A stretch of DNA of 58,816 bases, taken from Saccharopolyspora rectivirgula DSM 43747 (lineage in GTDB: Bacteria; Actinomycetota; Actinomycetes; Mycobacteriales; Pseudonocardiaceae). Positions within the stretch are counted from its first letter, which is position 1. Every line of letters begins with the position of its first letter. Location: positions 1-58,816 of the forward strand of contig NZ_AYJW01000019.1 of assembly GCF_000497205.1 (NCBI RefSeq). The letters run 5' to 3'. Shown here in pieces: positions 29,859 through 38,394 of this stretch. The notes beneath the pieces are model-generated. The model was not told the DNA's origin, made no database searches, and was given only the letters and a program-made list of their open reading frames with translations. Both the position numbers and the translations under genes were made by a program.

Positions 29859-30955
29859 GCGCCCGCCGAGAAGCGCAGTCCGCCGTCGGGCAGCCGCACG
29901 CCCGGCCACAGCCGCGCACCGGCCAGCAGTTCGCAACCGGCACCGACGACCGCGCCGTCCCCGATCACCGCGTCGCGCAGCACGGCGCCGGCGCCGATCA
30001 CCGCTCCGGTGCCGACGACCGAGTTCTCGATCACCGCCTCCGGCCCCACCTGGACCTCGTCGAACAGCACCGAACCGGTCACCCGGGCCCCGTCCGCCAC
30101 GGTGCAGCCGGCGCCGACCGTGGTCCCCGCGGCCAACTGGGCGGTGTCGGCGACGGCGGCACCGTCGAGGACCAGCGCCGGCCCGGGCTCGCCCGGCAGC
30201 GCGCTCGAGGGCACCGCCCCCAGCACCAGGTCGGCCGAGCCGCGGACGAACGCGCCGGGGGTGCCGACGTCCAGCCAGTAGGACTGGTCGACGTAGCCCT
30301 GGATGCGGGCACCGGATTCCAGCAGCTGGGGGAAGGTCTCCCGCTCCACCGAGACCGGGCGCCCGGCGGGGATGCGGTCGACCACTTCGCGCCGGAAGAC
30401 GTAGCAGCCGGCGTTGATCTGGTCGACCGGCGGGTCGTCGGTCTTCTCCAGGAATGCGGTCACCCTGCCCTCGGCGTCGGTCGGGACGCACCCGAACCGC
30501 CGCGGATCGTCCACCTTCACCAGGTGCAAAGTCACATCGGCGCTGGTCTTGCGGTGCGTGTGCACCAGTTCCCGCAAGTCCACGCCGGACAGGATGTCGC
30601 CGTTGAAGACCAGCACGTCGTCGTGGCGGAGCCGGTCGGCCACGTTGCGGATCGCCCCCGCGGTGTCCAGCGGCTGGTCCTCGACCACGTACTCCAGCTC
30701 CAGTCCGAACTCCGCACCGTCCCCGAAGTGCTCGGCGAAGACCTCCGCCTTGTAGGAGGTTCCGAGCACCACGTGCTCGATGCCCGCCTGCCGGATGCGG
30801 GACAGCAGGTGGCTCAGGAACGGCGCCCCCGCGGTGGGGAGCATCGGCTTCGGCGCTGACAGCGTCAGCGGACGCAACCGCATCCCCTGGCCCCCTACCA
30901 GCACCACAGCATCGGCCGCCAACGGCTGATGCGCGGCCTGTTCGTCGGCGGACAT
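29855..30955 (-). CDS. NDP-sugar pyrophosphorylase, probable mannose-1-phosphate guanylyltransferase
   Basis: A 366-residue nucleotidyltransferase, the counterpart of Rv3264c, which makes GDP-mannose from mannose-1-phosphate and GTP. The N-terminal domain has the signature VLVGGQGMRLRPLTLSAPKP, the metal-binding FNGDILSGVDL, and PVDQINAGCYVF. From about residue 255 a left-handed beta helix of hexapeptide repeats follows (VGAGCTVADGARVTGSVL, GTGAVIGAGAVL), typical of GDP-mannose pyrophosphorylases. Substrate choice between mannose- and glucose-1-phosphate is inferred from synteny. The ATG has AAAGGAG eight bases upstream. A perfect 14-bp palindrome lies in the divergent promoter region. Confidence 0.92.
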   Translation of the reverse strand: MSADEQAAHQPLAADAVVLVGGQGMRLRPLTLSAPKPMLPTAGAPFLSHLLSRIRQAGIEHVVLGTSYKAEVFAEHFGDGAEFGLELEYVVEDQPLDTAGAIRNVADRLRHDDVLVFNGDILSGVDLRELVHTHRKTSADVTLHLVKVDDPRRFGCVPTDAEGRVTAFLEKTDDPPVDQINAGCYVFRREVVDRIPAGRPVSVERETFPQLLESGARIQGYVDQSYWLDVGTPGAFVRGSADLVLGAVPSSALPGEPGPALVLDGAAVADTAQLAAGTTVGAGCTVADGARVTGSVLFDEVQVGPEAVIENSVVGTGAVIGAGAVLRDAVIGDGAVVGAGCELLAGARLWPGVRLPDGGLRFSAGA

Positions 30956-31010
30956 CAGCGTCGCTCCTTTACTCTCCGAACTTCTCTGCCGAAAACCCCT
31001 TGGGCGGAAT

Positions 31011-31024
31011 ACCCTTGCAAGGGT
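31011..31024. promoter_or_regulatory. Perfect 14-bp palindrome between divergent genes
   Basis: ACCCTTGCAAGGGT is fully self-complementary. It lies 55 bases upstream of the nucleotidyltransferase ATG and about 97 bases upstream of the small Gln/Pro-rich protein gene, so a dimeric regulator bound there could control both. CATAAT at 31030-31035 beside it may be a -10 element for the plus-strand gene. The regulator is unknown. Confidence 0.4.
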
Positions 31025-31120
31025 GACGTCATAATGGAGCCTAGGCGGCCCGGCGAGCGGGCCGACACGTGCCGACGTCCAGCGGACCACCGACCGGCGA
31101 AGGACTGAGAGGTCATCTTT

Positions 31121-31522
31121 ATGGACCCGCGTCAACGAGCCGACGAAGCACTTGCTCGTGCGCGGGCACGAGGCGCTTTCGTCGTCACCCCGGACAACGC
31201 CACCTCGCCGATGGATGCCAACACCGTGCGTATCCCACGAGAGGTCGTCCGCAGTGTCGACGAGCGGCAGCAGCAGCCGACCCAGGCGATCGCCAGGCCC
31301 GGGCACCCGCAGCAGCCCGGCCAGCCACCTGCTCCGCACCAGCAGCAGCCGCCTCGTTCCCAGGCGCAGCAGGAACCGGAGCAGTTGAACTGGCCGACCG
31401 AGAACCACGACCAGGACGCGTCGCGGCCCAACCGGTTCCAGGCGGCGCTCAACCCGAACGAGTTCGGTCCCGCCGGGCCGCAGCCCAACGTGCCGCCGGA
31501 CCGGCGCGCACCGGGGCGCTAA
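31121..31522 (+). CDS. Small disordered Gln/Pro-rich hypothetical protein
   Basis: A 133-residue cytosolic protein I do not recognise. The first 50 residues look ordered (MDPRQRADEALARARARGAFVVTPDNATSPMDANTVRIPREV), then residues about 50-90 are Gln/Pro-rich and disordered, and the end contains RFQAALNPNEFGPAGPQPN. The codon pattern and GAGAGG nine bases before the ATG favour a real gene. Its stop overlaps the convergent wbbL stop by three bases. It lies between two envelope-sugar genes. No function can be assigned. Confidence 0.75.
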   Translation: MDPRQRADEALARARARGAFVVTPDNATSPMDANTVRIPREVVRSVDERQQQPTQAIARPGHPQQPGQPPAPHQQQPPRSQAQQEPEQLNWPTENHDQDASRPNRFQAALNPNEFGPAGPQPNVPPDRRAPGR

Positions 31523-32391
31523 CTGCGGGCTTTGCGGGTCAGGAGCTGGGCCCGCAGCCCCAGTCCGACCCGCAGCGCCAGCCGCAGCGGCCCCCACACC
31601 GGTCCGCGGTAGCGGTCGGCGAGGTAGCGGTAGGCGCTGCGGTGGTGTTCGGTGAGCATCCGGGCGGAGGCCCGCTCGGTCGCCGTTCCCCCGATGTGCA
31701 CCACTTCGGCGGAGGGCACGTACACGTTGCGCCACCCTGCCCGGCCGAGCCGGTCCCCCAGGTCGACGTCTTCGAAGTACATGAAGTAGCGCGGGTCGAA
31801 GCCGTTGACCGAGTCGAACGCTTCCCGCCGCAGCAGCAAGCAAGCCCCGGAGAGCCATTCCGCGGGGCGTTCGGTGATCTCCGCCGTGGCCTGCTGGTAG
31901 GCGCGGGTCCACGGGTTCGTCGGCCAGATCCCGCACAGCAGGGCGTGCCCGATGCCGCGGCCCAGCGACGGCAGCAACCGGGCCGAGGGGTAGACCTCCC
32001 CGGTGACTTCGCGGATCAGCGGGCCGAAAGCACCGCCCCGGGGCCAGCGGTCGGTGGCCGCCAGCAGCTCGTCGAGGGAGCCGGGTCGCCACTCCAGGTC
32101 CTGGTTGGCCACCACCACCCAGCCGTAGTCCGAGCTCAGCTCGGCCACTCCGCGGTTGGCTCCGCTGCCGTAGCCGAGGTTTCCGCCGGTGGGGACGAAG
32201 CGGACGTTCTCCCGCTCGGCGGCGGCTTTCTCCGGGACGCCATCGGTGGACCCGTTGTCGGCGAGGATCACCTGGACGTCGCGCCGGGTCGCCTTCTCCA
32301 GCGAGTCCAGCTGGCGGTCGAGCAGTTCACCAGGCGAATAGGTCACGAGGACGACGGCGACTTCATCACCGTAGCTGCGCGGGTCGGTCAC
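31519..32391 (-). CDS. wbbL: Rhamnosyltransferase WbbL (linkage-unit GT2)
   Basis: A 290-residue GT2 enzyme that adds L-rhamnose from dTDP-rhamnose to GlcNAc-diphospho-decaprenol, building the linker between arabinogalactan and peptidoglycan. Visible motifs are VVLVTYSPGELLDRQL, LADNGSTDG, NLGYGSGANRG and ANQDLEWRPG, then WLSGACLLLRREAFDSVNGFD and FEDVDLGDRLGRAGWR. It matches Rv3265c in position next to the nucleotidyltransferase. The GTG at 32391 lacks a clear ribosome site; upstream frame residues belong to the neighbouring glycosyltransferase in another frame. It acts on the cytoplasmic membrane face. Confidence 0.9.
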   Translation of the reverse strand: MTDPRSYGDEVAVVLVTYSPGELLDRQLDSLEKATRRDVQVILADNGSTDGVPEKAAAERENVRFVPTGGNLGYGSGANRGVAELSSDYGWVVVANQDLEWRPGSLDELLAATDRWPRGGAFGPLIREVTGEVYPSARLLPSLGRGIGHALLCGIWPTNPWTRAYQQATAEITERPAEWLSGACLLLRREAFDSVNGFDPRYFMYFEDVDLGDRLGRAGWRNVYVPSAEVVHIGGTATERASARMLTEHHRSAYRYLADRYRGPVWGPLRLALRVGLGLRAQLLTRKARS

Positions 32392-32440
32392 GCCGCCACA
32401 TTCTGCCGAACCGGTTCGTCGCGCTCGGCAGGCCTCCCGG

Positions 32441-33592
32441 TTACCGTCGGTCGCGGTGCAGGCGCCAGGCCCGGTCGTAGGCCTCCCGGTGCTGCGCGGC
32501 GCAAGCCGCCCAGGAGAACTCCTTGGCGCGCAGCTGGGCCGCGGTCGCCAGGGCCGCTCGGCGGGCCGGGTCGTCGAGCAGTTCACCGAGGCCGGCCGCG
32601 ATGTCCTGGACCGTGGTCCCGCAGTAGGCGACCGCGTCCCCACCGACCTCGGGCAGGCTCAGCAGCCTGGTGGTCAGCACCGCCGCCCCGCAGGCCATGG
32701 CTTCCAGCACGGGAAGCCCGAACCCCTCCCCCAAGCTGGGGTAGGCCACCACGTCGGCCCCGCCGAGGAAGCCGGAGAGCATCCGGAACGGCAGGTACCC
32801 GGCCCGGATCACGCGGATCCGGTGCGGCACCTCGGCCAGGGCCTGCTCCACCTGGGTGTCCCAGCCTGGCTGCCCGGCCAGCACCAGGGCGGGGGAGTCC
32901 TGGCGGCGTTGGCAGGCCAGGGCGAAGCCGCGGATCAGCGCCGGCACGTTCTTGCGCGGTTCCAGGGCGCCGAGGAAGGCCACGTAGCGCTGGTCGTCCA
33001 GCCCGAGCCGCTCGCGCACCGCCTGGACTTCTTCCGGGGTCGGCGGGTGGAACCGCTCCGGGTCCACCCCGTGGTACATGACCTGCAGCGGGGTGTTGGC
33101 GCCGGGCACGATGCGCGCCAGTTCGGCCGCGGTGGCGTTGCTGGGCACGACGCACAGCGTGGCCCGTCGCAGCGCGGTGCGCGTCCAGGTGCGGAAGAAG
33201 GCGGCTTTGACCGGGGAGTGCAGCTTCGGGTGGGTGAAGAAGGTCGCGTCGTGCAGGGTGACCACCGAGGCGGCCGGATTGACCAGCGGCGTGGTGTAGT
33301 GCGGGGAATGCACCACGTCCACCCCCAATCGCCGCACGATCCGGGGCAGGGTGGTCTGTTCCCAGGTCAGCCGGGCGGTCCGGGTGGCGATCGTCTCGCT
33401 GGCGGCGAGCACTGCGGTGTTCGGCGCGATCGAGCGGTACAGCTCGACGTCGCGGAGTTGGCAGACCACGCTGATGCGCGCACCGTCCACGTCGAGCGCG
33501 GCGATCAGCGAGTCGATGTACCGTCCGACTCCCCCGCGGTCCGCCGGTACTGCGGTGGCATCGATGAGAACGTGCGGCTCCCCTTTGTGCAC
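32441..33592 (-). CDS. Glycosyltransferase family 4 (GT1-like)
   Basis: A 383-residue GT-B enzyme. The N-terminal half has VLIDATAVPADRGGVGRYIDSL, a glycine-rich acceptor-domain start; the donor domain has FLGALEPRKNVPALIRGFA and the EX7E motif SLGEGFGLPVLEAMACG. These features are typical of mannosyl- and rhamnosyltransferases of cell-surface glycans using nucleotide sugars. The GTG at 33592 lies six bases after TACTCT on the minus strand, suggesting a leaderless transcript. It is upstream of wbbL by 49 bases and downstream of a second GT4 gene by 53 bases, all on one strand. Donor and acceptor are unknown. Confidence 0.9.
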   Translation of the reverse strand: MHKGEPHVLIDATAVPADRGGVGRYIDSLIAALDVDGARISVVCQLRDVELYRSIAPNTAVLAASETIATRTARLTWEQTTLPRIVRRLGVDVVHSPHYTTPLVNPAASVVTLHDATFFTHPKLHSPVKAAFFRTWTRTALRRATLCVVPSNATAAELARIVPGANTPLQVMYHGVDPERFHPPTPEEVQAVRERLGLDDQRYVAFLGALEPRKNVPALIRGFALACQRRQDSPALVLAGQPGWDTQVEQALAEVPHRIRVIRAGYLPFRMLSGFLGGADVVAYPSLGEGFGLPVLEAMACGAAVLTTRLLSLPEVGGDAVAYCGTTVQDIAAGLGELLDDPARRAALATAAQLRAKEFSWAACAAQHREAYDRAWRLHRDRR

Positions 33593-33645
33593 TTGAGCAG
33601 AGTACGAGGCATCCGACGACGTCTGTTGCCGGTTCGAGTGAAAAG

Positions 33646-34758
33646 TTACAGTCTTGGTGACTCCGCGATCTCCTGGTGCAGCTCCCAGACCTGCTTCGCT
33701 GCCTTCTCCCAGCTGAATTGACCAGCTCTGCGATAACCGGCAGTAATCATTTCGTTGCGGCGTTCCCGGTCTTCGACCGCGGTCCGCAGAGCGACCGCCA
33801 GCGCCGCCGGATCCGTCCGCGGGACCACCGAGCCCGCTCCGCCGGCGACTTCGACCAGCGCCGGCGCGTCCGAGTGCACCACCGGAACCCCGCAGGCCAT
33901 CGCCTCCACAACCGGCAATCCGAAGCCTTCGTCCAAACTGGGCGCGGCGAGCGCGGACGCGCGGTGCAGCAGCACCGCCAGTTCCGCGTCGCTGACCGGG
34001 CCGAGCAATCGGAGCTGCTGCGCCATTCCGCTCTCCTCGGCGATCCGCTGCAGGTCCAGTTGCCCCCAGCCGGGTCGACCGGCGACCAGCAGCGGCACGT
34101 CCGGCGCTTCCGGCCGGGCCATCGCCCGCACCAACCAGTCGAATCCCTTGCGCGGCTCGACGGTCCCCACCGCCAGCACGTAGCGCTCCGGCAGGTCGAG
34201 CTGGGCCGCCCGGGCGTCCGCGTCCGCCGGTGGTGCGGTCAGGGCAGCCGGCACGCCTTCACCGATGACCCGCACCGCGGCGCGGACCGGAAGGCGCCGG
34301 GCCAGGTCGGCGGCGACCGCGGAGGTCGGCACCACCAGCACGGCGGCGTTCCGGGCGGCGCGGGCGATCATCCTCCGGTGCCAGTGCGCGCCGCGCCGGG
34401 TGAGCGTCTGCGGACAGGTCCAGGCGACGGTGTCGTGCACGGTGACCACCAGGTGCCGGTTGCGCACCGGTGGCGCCAAGGGGGTCATCGCGTGCACCGC
34501 GTCACCGCCCGGCCACAGCGGAAGACCGTGCTCCCAGGCGGCGGACAGCGCACGCCGCGGCAGGGGCAGCACCCGCGGGCCGGCCACCCCGGGGATGCGG
34601 GCCGCCGCGGGGTCCCCGCTGCGACTGACCACGGTGGCCAGTTCCCACCCGGCGGGCGCGGTGGCCGCCATCGCCCGCAGCAGTTCCCGGGTGTAGCGCC
34701 CGGTTCCGCCGGGCACCGGGGCGAGCAGTTGATCGGCGATCGCGACGAGCACAGGCAC
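33646..34758 (-). CDS. Glycosyltransferase family 4 (GT1-like)
   Basis: A 370-residue GT-B enzyme paralogous to its neighbour. It starts VPVLVAIADQLLAPVPGGTGRY, the same ADQ...GGTGRY acceptor-loop layout, and continues with HLVVTVHDTVAWTCP, AVGTVEPRKGFDWLVRAMA and the EX7E motif LDEGFGLPVVEAMACG. A retaining hexosyltransferase on a polyprenyl-linked glycan is likely; the sugar is unknown. Start GTG 34758 is chosen from the family beginning; no ribosome site is clear and GTG 34752 is equally possible. The frame continuing upstream to 35052 is antisense to the next gene. It is divergent, over 58 bases, from a GT2 gene. Confidence 0.88.
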   Translation of the reverse strand: MPVLVAIADQLLAPVPGGTGRYTRELLRAMAATAPAGWELATVVSRSGDPAAARIPGVAGPRVLPLPRRALSAAWEHGLPLWPGGDAVHAMTPLAPPVRNRHLVVTVHDTVAWTCPQTLTRRGAHWHRRMIARAARNAAVLVVPTSAVAADLARRLPVRAAVRVIGEGVPAALTAPPADADARAAQLDLPERYVLAVGTVEPRKGFDWLVRAMARPEAPDVPLLVAGRPGWGQLDLQRIAEESGMAQQLRLLGPVSDAELAVLLHRASALAAPSLDEGFGLPVVEAMACGVPVVHSDAPALVEVAGGAGSVVPRTDPAALAVALRTAVEDRERRNEMITAGYRRAGQFSWEKAAKQVWELHQEIAESPRL

Positions 34759-34816
34759 CGGTTCAGCTTGCCACCCCGGAGCGGGGCGCCCTCCCCCACT
34801 GCTTAACGTGGCGCTC

Positions 34817-35734
34817 GTGATACGCACCACCGTGCTCGTGGTGACCTGGCGGGGCAGTGCGCACCTCGGCGCTTGCCTCGACGCCCTCACCACCCAGGAT
34901 CGTCCACATCGGATCATCGTGGTGGACAACGCCGCCGACGAAGCCACCCGGCGCGTGCTGGCCGAGCACCCGGCGCGTCCGGAAGTGCTGCGGCTGCCGC
35001 GGAACCTGGGGTACGCCGGTGGCATCGCGACCGCCCTGCCGCACGTGCGCACCCCCTACGTCGCGTGGCTCAACGACGACGCCGCACCCCAGCGGCACTG
35101 GCTGGCGAGCCTGGAAGACGCCCTGGACGCGCAACCGGACGTCGCCGCGGCGACCTCCGTCCTGCGCACCCCCGACGGCCAAGTGCAGTCCCGCGGGGTG
35201 CGGTTGACCGGTCTCGGCCACGGCGCCGACGTGACCGAAGCCGACCGGGCGGTGTTCGGGTTCTGCGGTGGCGCGGTGCTGCTGCGCACCGCGGCGCTGC
35301 GCTCCGCCGGGGGCGTTCCGGCCCGGTTCTTCTGCTACTACGAGGACACCGACACCTCGTGGCGGCTCCGGCTGGCCGGCTGGCGGATCACCACCGTTCC
35401 GACGGCTCGGGCGACGCATTTGCACGGGAGGAGTTCGCGACCGGGTTCCGCCCGGTTCCACCGCTGGAACGAGCGCAACCGGCTGCTCATGCTGGTGCGC
35501 TGCGCACCGGGTGCGGTGGCGCTGCGCGAGCTGGGCCGTTTCGCGGCGCTGACGGCGGTGCTGCCGTTCCGGCGGAACGTCCCCGCGGCCGCGAACTTCC
35601 GCACCGGCTTGCGGTTGCGGGTGCTGGTCGAAGTGCTCCTCGGGTTGCCGATGGCGCTGGCCGCCCGCCGCCGCATCGGGCGGTGGGCCGGGCTGTCCCG
35701 GTGGCGGGTGTGGCGGGAGTGGGCCGGCCGCTGA
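34817..35734 (+). CDS. Glycosyltransferase family 2
   Basis: A 305-residue GT2 enzyme of the rhamnosyltransferase-like type. Motifs: TTVLVVTWRGSAHLGACLDAL, IIVVDNAADEATR, LPRNLGYAGGIATAL, AWLNDDAAPQRHWL (metal-binding acidic pair), FGFCGGAVLLRTAAL and CYYEDTDTSWRLRLAGWR, which are also in WbbL. The C-terminal 80 residues are hydrophobic and basic and may lie on the membrane. I choose GTG 34817 because TAACGT ends seven bases before it; GTG 34808 is in frame and overlaps that box. It opens the plus-strand half of the glycosyltransferase cluster. Confidence 0.88.
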   Translation: MIRTTVLVVTWRGSAHLGACLDALTTQDRPHRIIVVDNAADEATRRVLAEHPARPEVLRLPRNLGYAGGIATALPHVRTPYVAWLNDDAAPQRHWLASLEDALDAQPDVAAATSVLRTPDGQVQSRGVRLTGLGHGADVTEADRAVFGFCGGAVLLRTAALRSAGGVPARFFCYYEDTDTSWRLRLAGWRITTVPTARATHLHGRSSRPGSARFHRWNERNRLLMLVRCAPGAVALRELGRFAALTAVLPFRRNVPAAANFRTGLRLRVLVEVLLGLPMALAARRRIGRWAGLSRWRVWREWAGR

Positions 35735-35892
35735 CGCGCACCCGCAGCGCTGTCCACTGTGCTCGCTCCGCCCCCGGGGGTCGAGCACGGAAAGTGATCG
35801 GGTGAGCACCGAGCGAAGTGGCTCGCGGATCGGGGGCGGTTTTTTCCAGGGCCCGGGCACGAACCGGGCCGCCATGGGGCAGGCTTGAGCAC

Positions 35893-38394
35893 GTGGCTGA
35901 AAGCAGCGTTTTGCCCCTTGTGTCGGTGATCGTGGTCAACTACCGCGGCGCCGAGGACACCACCACCTGCCTGCGCTCGTTGCACACCGAACTCGACTAC
36001 CCGGCGGACCGGCTGGAAGTGGTCTGCGTGGACAACGCTTCCGGCGACGGCAGCGCCGAGCGGATCCGCTCGGCGTTCCCGCAGGTCCGGCTCATCGAGT
36101 CGGAGACCAACCTCGGCTTCGCCGGTGGGTGCAACCTGGCCGCCCGCAACGCCAGCGGTGAGGTGCTGGCGTTCTTGAACAACGACGCCCGACCGGACCG
36201 CAACTGGGTGCGCGCCGCGGTGGACCTGCTGCGCGCCGAACCGACCGTGGGCGCGGTGGCCAGCAAGGTGCTGGACTGGGAAGGGCGGCACATCGACTTC
36301 GTGGACGGCGGGCTCACCTGGTTCGGCATGGGCTACAAGCGGCACGCCGGGCAGCCCGACGACGGCTCCCACGACGCCGCCCGGGACGTGCTCTTCGGCA
36401 CCGGTTCGGCGCTGTTCGTGCGGGCCGAGCTGTTCGCCGAGCTCGACGGGTTCGACGAGCGCTACTTCATGTTCTACGAGGACGTCGACCTGGGGTGGCG
36501 GCTGAACCTGCGCGGCTGGCGGGTCCGCTACGAACCGGCCTCGATCGCCTACCACCGCCACCACGCCTCGATGCACGGCATCTCCTCCGCCCGCGAGCAC
36601 TACCTGCTGGAGCGGAACGCGCTGGCCACGCTGTACAAGAACGTGTCGGACGAGACGCTGGCCAAGGTGCTGCCGGCGGCGTTGGCGCTGTCGGTGCGCC
36701 GGGCGACCGCCCGCGGCGAGATCGACCCCACCCAGCTGGAGATCACCCGCCGACCGGAGCAGGACAGCGAGGACCCGGTGCCGGTGGAGCGCAGCGCGCT
36801 GGCCGGGATGCTGGCCATCGACCAGTTCGTCGAGATGCTGCCTTCGCTGCAGGAATCCCGGCGGCGGGAGCAGCAGGCGCGGGTGCGCAGCGATGCCGAG
36901 CTGGTTCCGCTGATGCGCAAGGCGATGGAGCCGGCTTACCCGCTGCCGCGCTACTTGGCCGCGCACGACGTCCTGGTGGAGGCCTTCGGCTTGGACGAGG
37001 TCTTCGGCCGGCCCCGCCGGATCGCGGTCATCACCGGGGACGCGCTCACCGAGCGGATGGCCGGCCCGGCGATCCGGGCCTGGCACATGTCCGAAGTGCT
37101 CTCCGCGGAGCACGAGGTCCGGTTGGTCAGCGTCAATTCCCGCGTCAGTCCACCGGAATCGGCTTTCCCGGTGTTCGCCGCCCGCCCCCGCGATCTTCAG
37201 TCCCATGTGGACTGGGCGGACGTGGTGATCTTGCAGGGCCACGTGCTGGAAATGGTTCCAGCGCTGCAGGAGGAGGACTCCCGCAAGATCGTCGTGTGCG
37301 ACGTCTACGACCCGATGCACCTGGAACTGCTGGAGCAGGGGCGGGACACCGACGACGAGCAGCGCGCCAAGGACCTGGTCGGGGTCACCAAGGTGCTCAA
37401 CAACCAGCTGGCGCGAGGGGACTTCTTCCTGTGCGCGTCGGAGCGCCAGCGGCACTTCTGGCTGGGCCACCTGGCCGCGCTCGGCCGGCTCTCCCCCGGG
37501 CTGTACGACAACGACCCGACGGTGCGCTCCTTGCTGGCCACGGTGCCGTTCGGCCTGCCCTCGGCTGAGCCGCGCCGCACCGGCCCGGGCATCAAGGGCG
37601 TTCGGGACGGCATCGGACCGGACGACAAGGTCGTCCTGTGGGCCGGCGGGGTCTACAGCTGGTTCGACCCGTTGACCTTGCTGCACGCGGTGCACCAGCT
37701 CGCCGAGCAGCACCACGACGTGCGGCTGTTCTTCCTCGGCATGAAGCACCCGAACCCGGACGTGCCGGAGATGGGGATGGCCGGGCGCACCCGGGCGCTG
37801 GCCCGGCAGCTCGGGCTGACCGACAAGTTCGTCTTCTTCAACGAGACCTGGGTCCCCTACCACGAGCGGCAGAACTACTTGCTGGACGCCGACTGCGGGG
37901 TGACCACCCACTTCGAGCACGTGGAAACCACCTTCGCGTTCCGCACCCGGGTGCTGGACTACCTGTGGGCGGGGCTGCCGGTGGTGACCACCGACGGCGA
38001 CGCGTTCGCCGATCTGGTGCGCCACGAGCGGATCGGTGTCGTGGTGCCGCCGGAGGACCCCGGTGCCCTGGCCGCGGCCTTGGAGAAGGTGCTGTTCGAC
38101 GCCGAATTCGCCGCCGAGTGCCGGGAGCGGATCGCTCCGCTGCGGGAACGGTACCGGTGGGAGTCGGTGCTGGCCCCGCTGACCGAGTTCTGCCGCAATC
38201 CGCGCCCGGCCGCCGACCGGTTGGCGGGAGCGGGCCCGCTGGTGCGCACCCCACCGGCCGGGCGGATGGAGCGCGTCCGCCGGGACCTGGCCCTGGCCCG
38301 GGAGTACCTCGACGCGGGTGGACCGCTGGAGGTGGTCCGCAAGGCCGCCGGCCGGGTGAAGCGGCTCGCCGGGGAGCGGCTCCGTGGCAGTTGA
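35893..38394 (+). CDS. Two-domain glycosyltransferase, GT2 fused to GT4
   Basis: An 833-residue protein joining two glycosyltransferases. Residues about 8-300 form a GT2 domain (VSVIVVNYRGAEDT, VDNASGDGSAE, NLGFAGGCNLA, AFLNNDARPDRNW, FYEDVDLGWRLNL). A linker with charged helical segments (300-380) leads to a GT4 domain at about 380-780 (VVLWAGGVYSWFDPLTLL, FFLGMKHPNPDVPEMG, LDYLWAGLPVVTTDGDAF). A single chain could add two sugars in turn. There is no membrane segment. The GTG 35893 is preceded by CAGGCT seven bases back, close to the TANNNT-type start arrangement. The next gene overlaps its end by 11 bases. Confidence 0.9.
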   Translation: MAESSVLPLVSVIVVNYRGAEDTTTCLRSLHTELDYPADRLEVVCVDNASGDGSAERIRSAFPQVRLIESETNLGFAGGCNLAARNASGEVLAFLNNDARPDRNWVRAAVDLLRAEPTVGAVASKVLDWEGRHIDFVDGGLTWFGMGYKRHAGQPDDGSHDAARDVLFGTGSALFVRAELFAELDGFDERYFMFYEDVDLGWRLNLRGWRVRYEPASIAYHRHHASMHGISSAREHYLLERNALATLYKNVSDETLAKVLPAALALSVRRATARGEIDPTQLEITRRPEQDSEDPVPVERSALAGMLAIDQFVEMLPSLQESRRREQQARVRSDAELVPLMRKAMEPAYPLPRYLAAHDVLVEAFGLDEVFGRPRRIAVITGDALTERMAGPAIRAWHMSEVLSAEHEVRLVSVNSRVSPPESAFPVFAARPRDLQSHVDWADVVILQGHVLEMVPALQEEDSRKIVVCDVYDPMHLELLEQGRDTDDEQRAKDLVGVTKVLNNQLARGDFFLCASERQRHFWLGHLAALGRLSPGLYDNDPTVRSLLATVPFGLPSAEPRRTGPGIKGVRDGIGPDDKVVLWAGGVYSWFDPLTLLHAVHQLAEQHHDVRLFFLGMKHPNPDVPEMGMAGRTRALARQLGLTDKFVFFNETWVPYHERQNYLLDADCGVTTHFEHVETTFAFRTRVLDYLWAGLPVVTTDGDAFADLVRHERIGVVVPPEDPGALAAALEKVLFDAEFAAECRERIAPLRERYRWESVLAPLTEFCRNPRPAADRLAGAGPLVRTPPAGRMERVRRDLALAREYLDAGGPLEVVRKAAGRVKRLAGERLRGS

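Noticed and set aside
31121-31522. Gln/Pro-rich frame as possible shadow of the opposite strand
   Set aside because: Kept as a gene: no recognised gene lies opposite, it has a ribosome site, and its N-terminal part looks like ordered protein.
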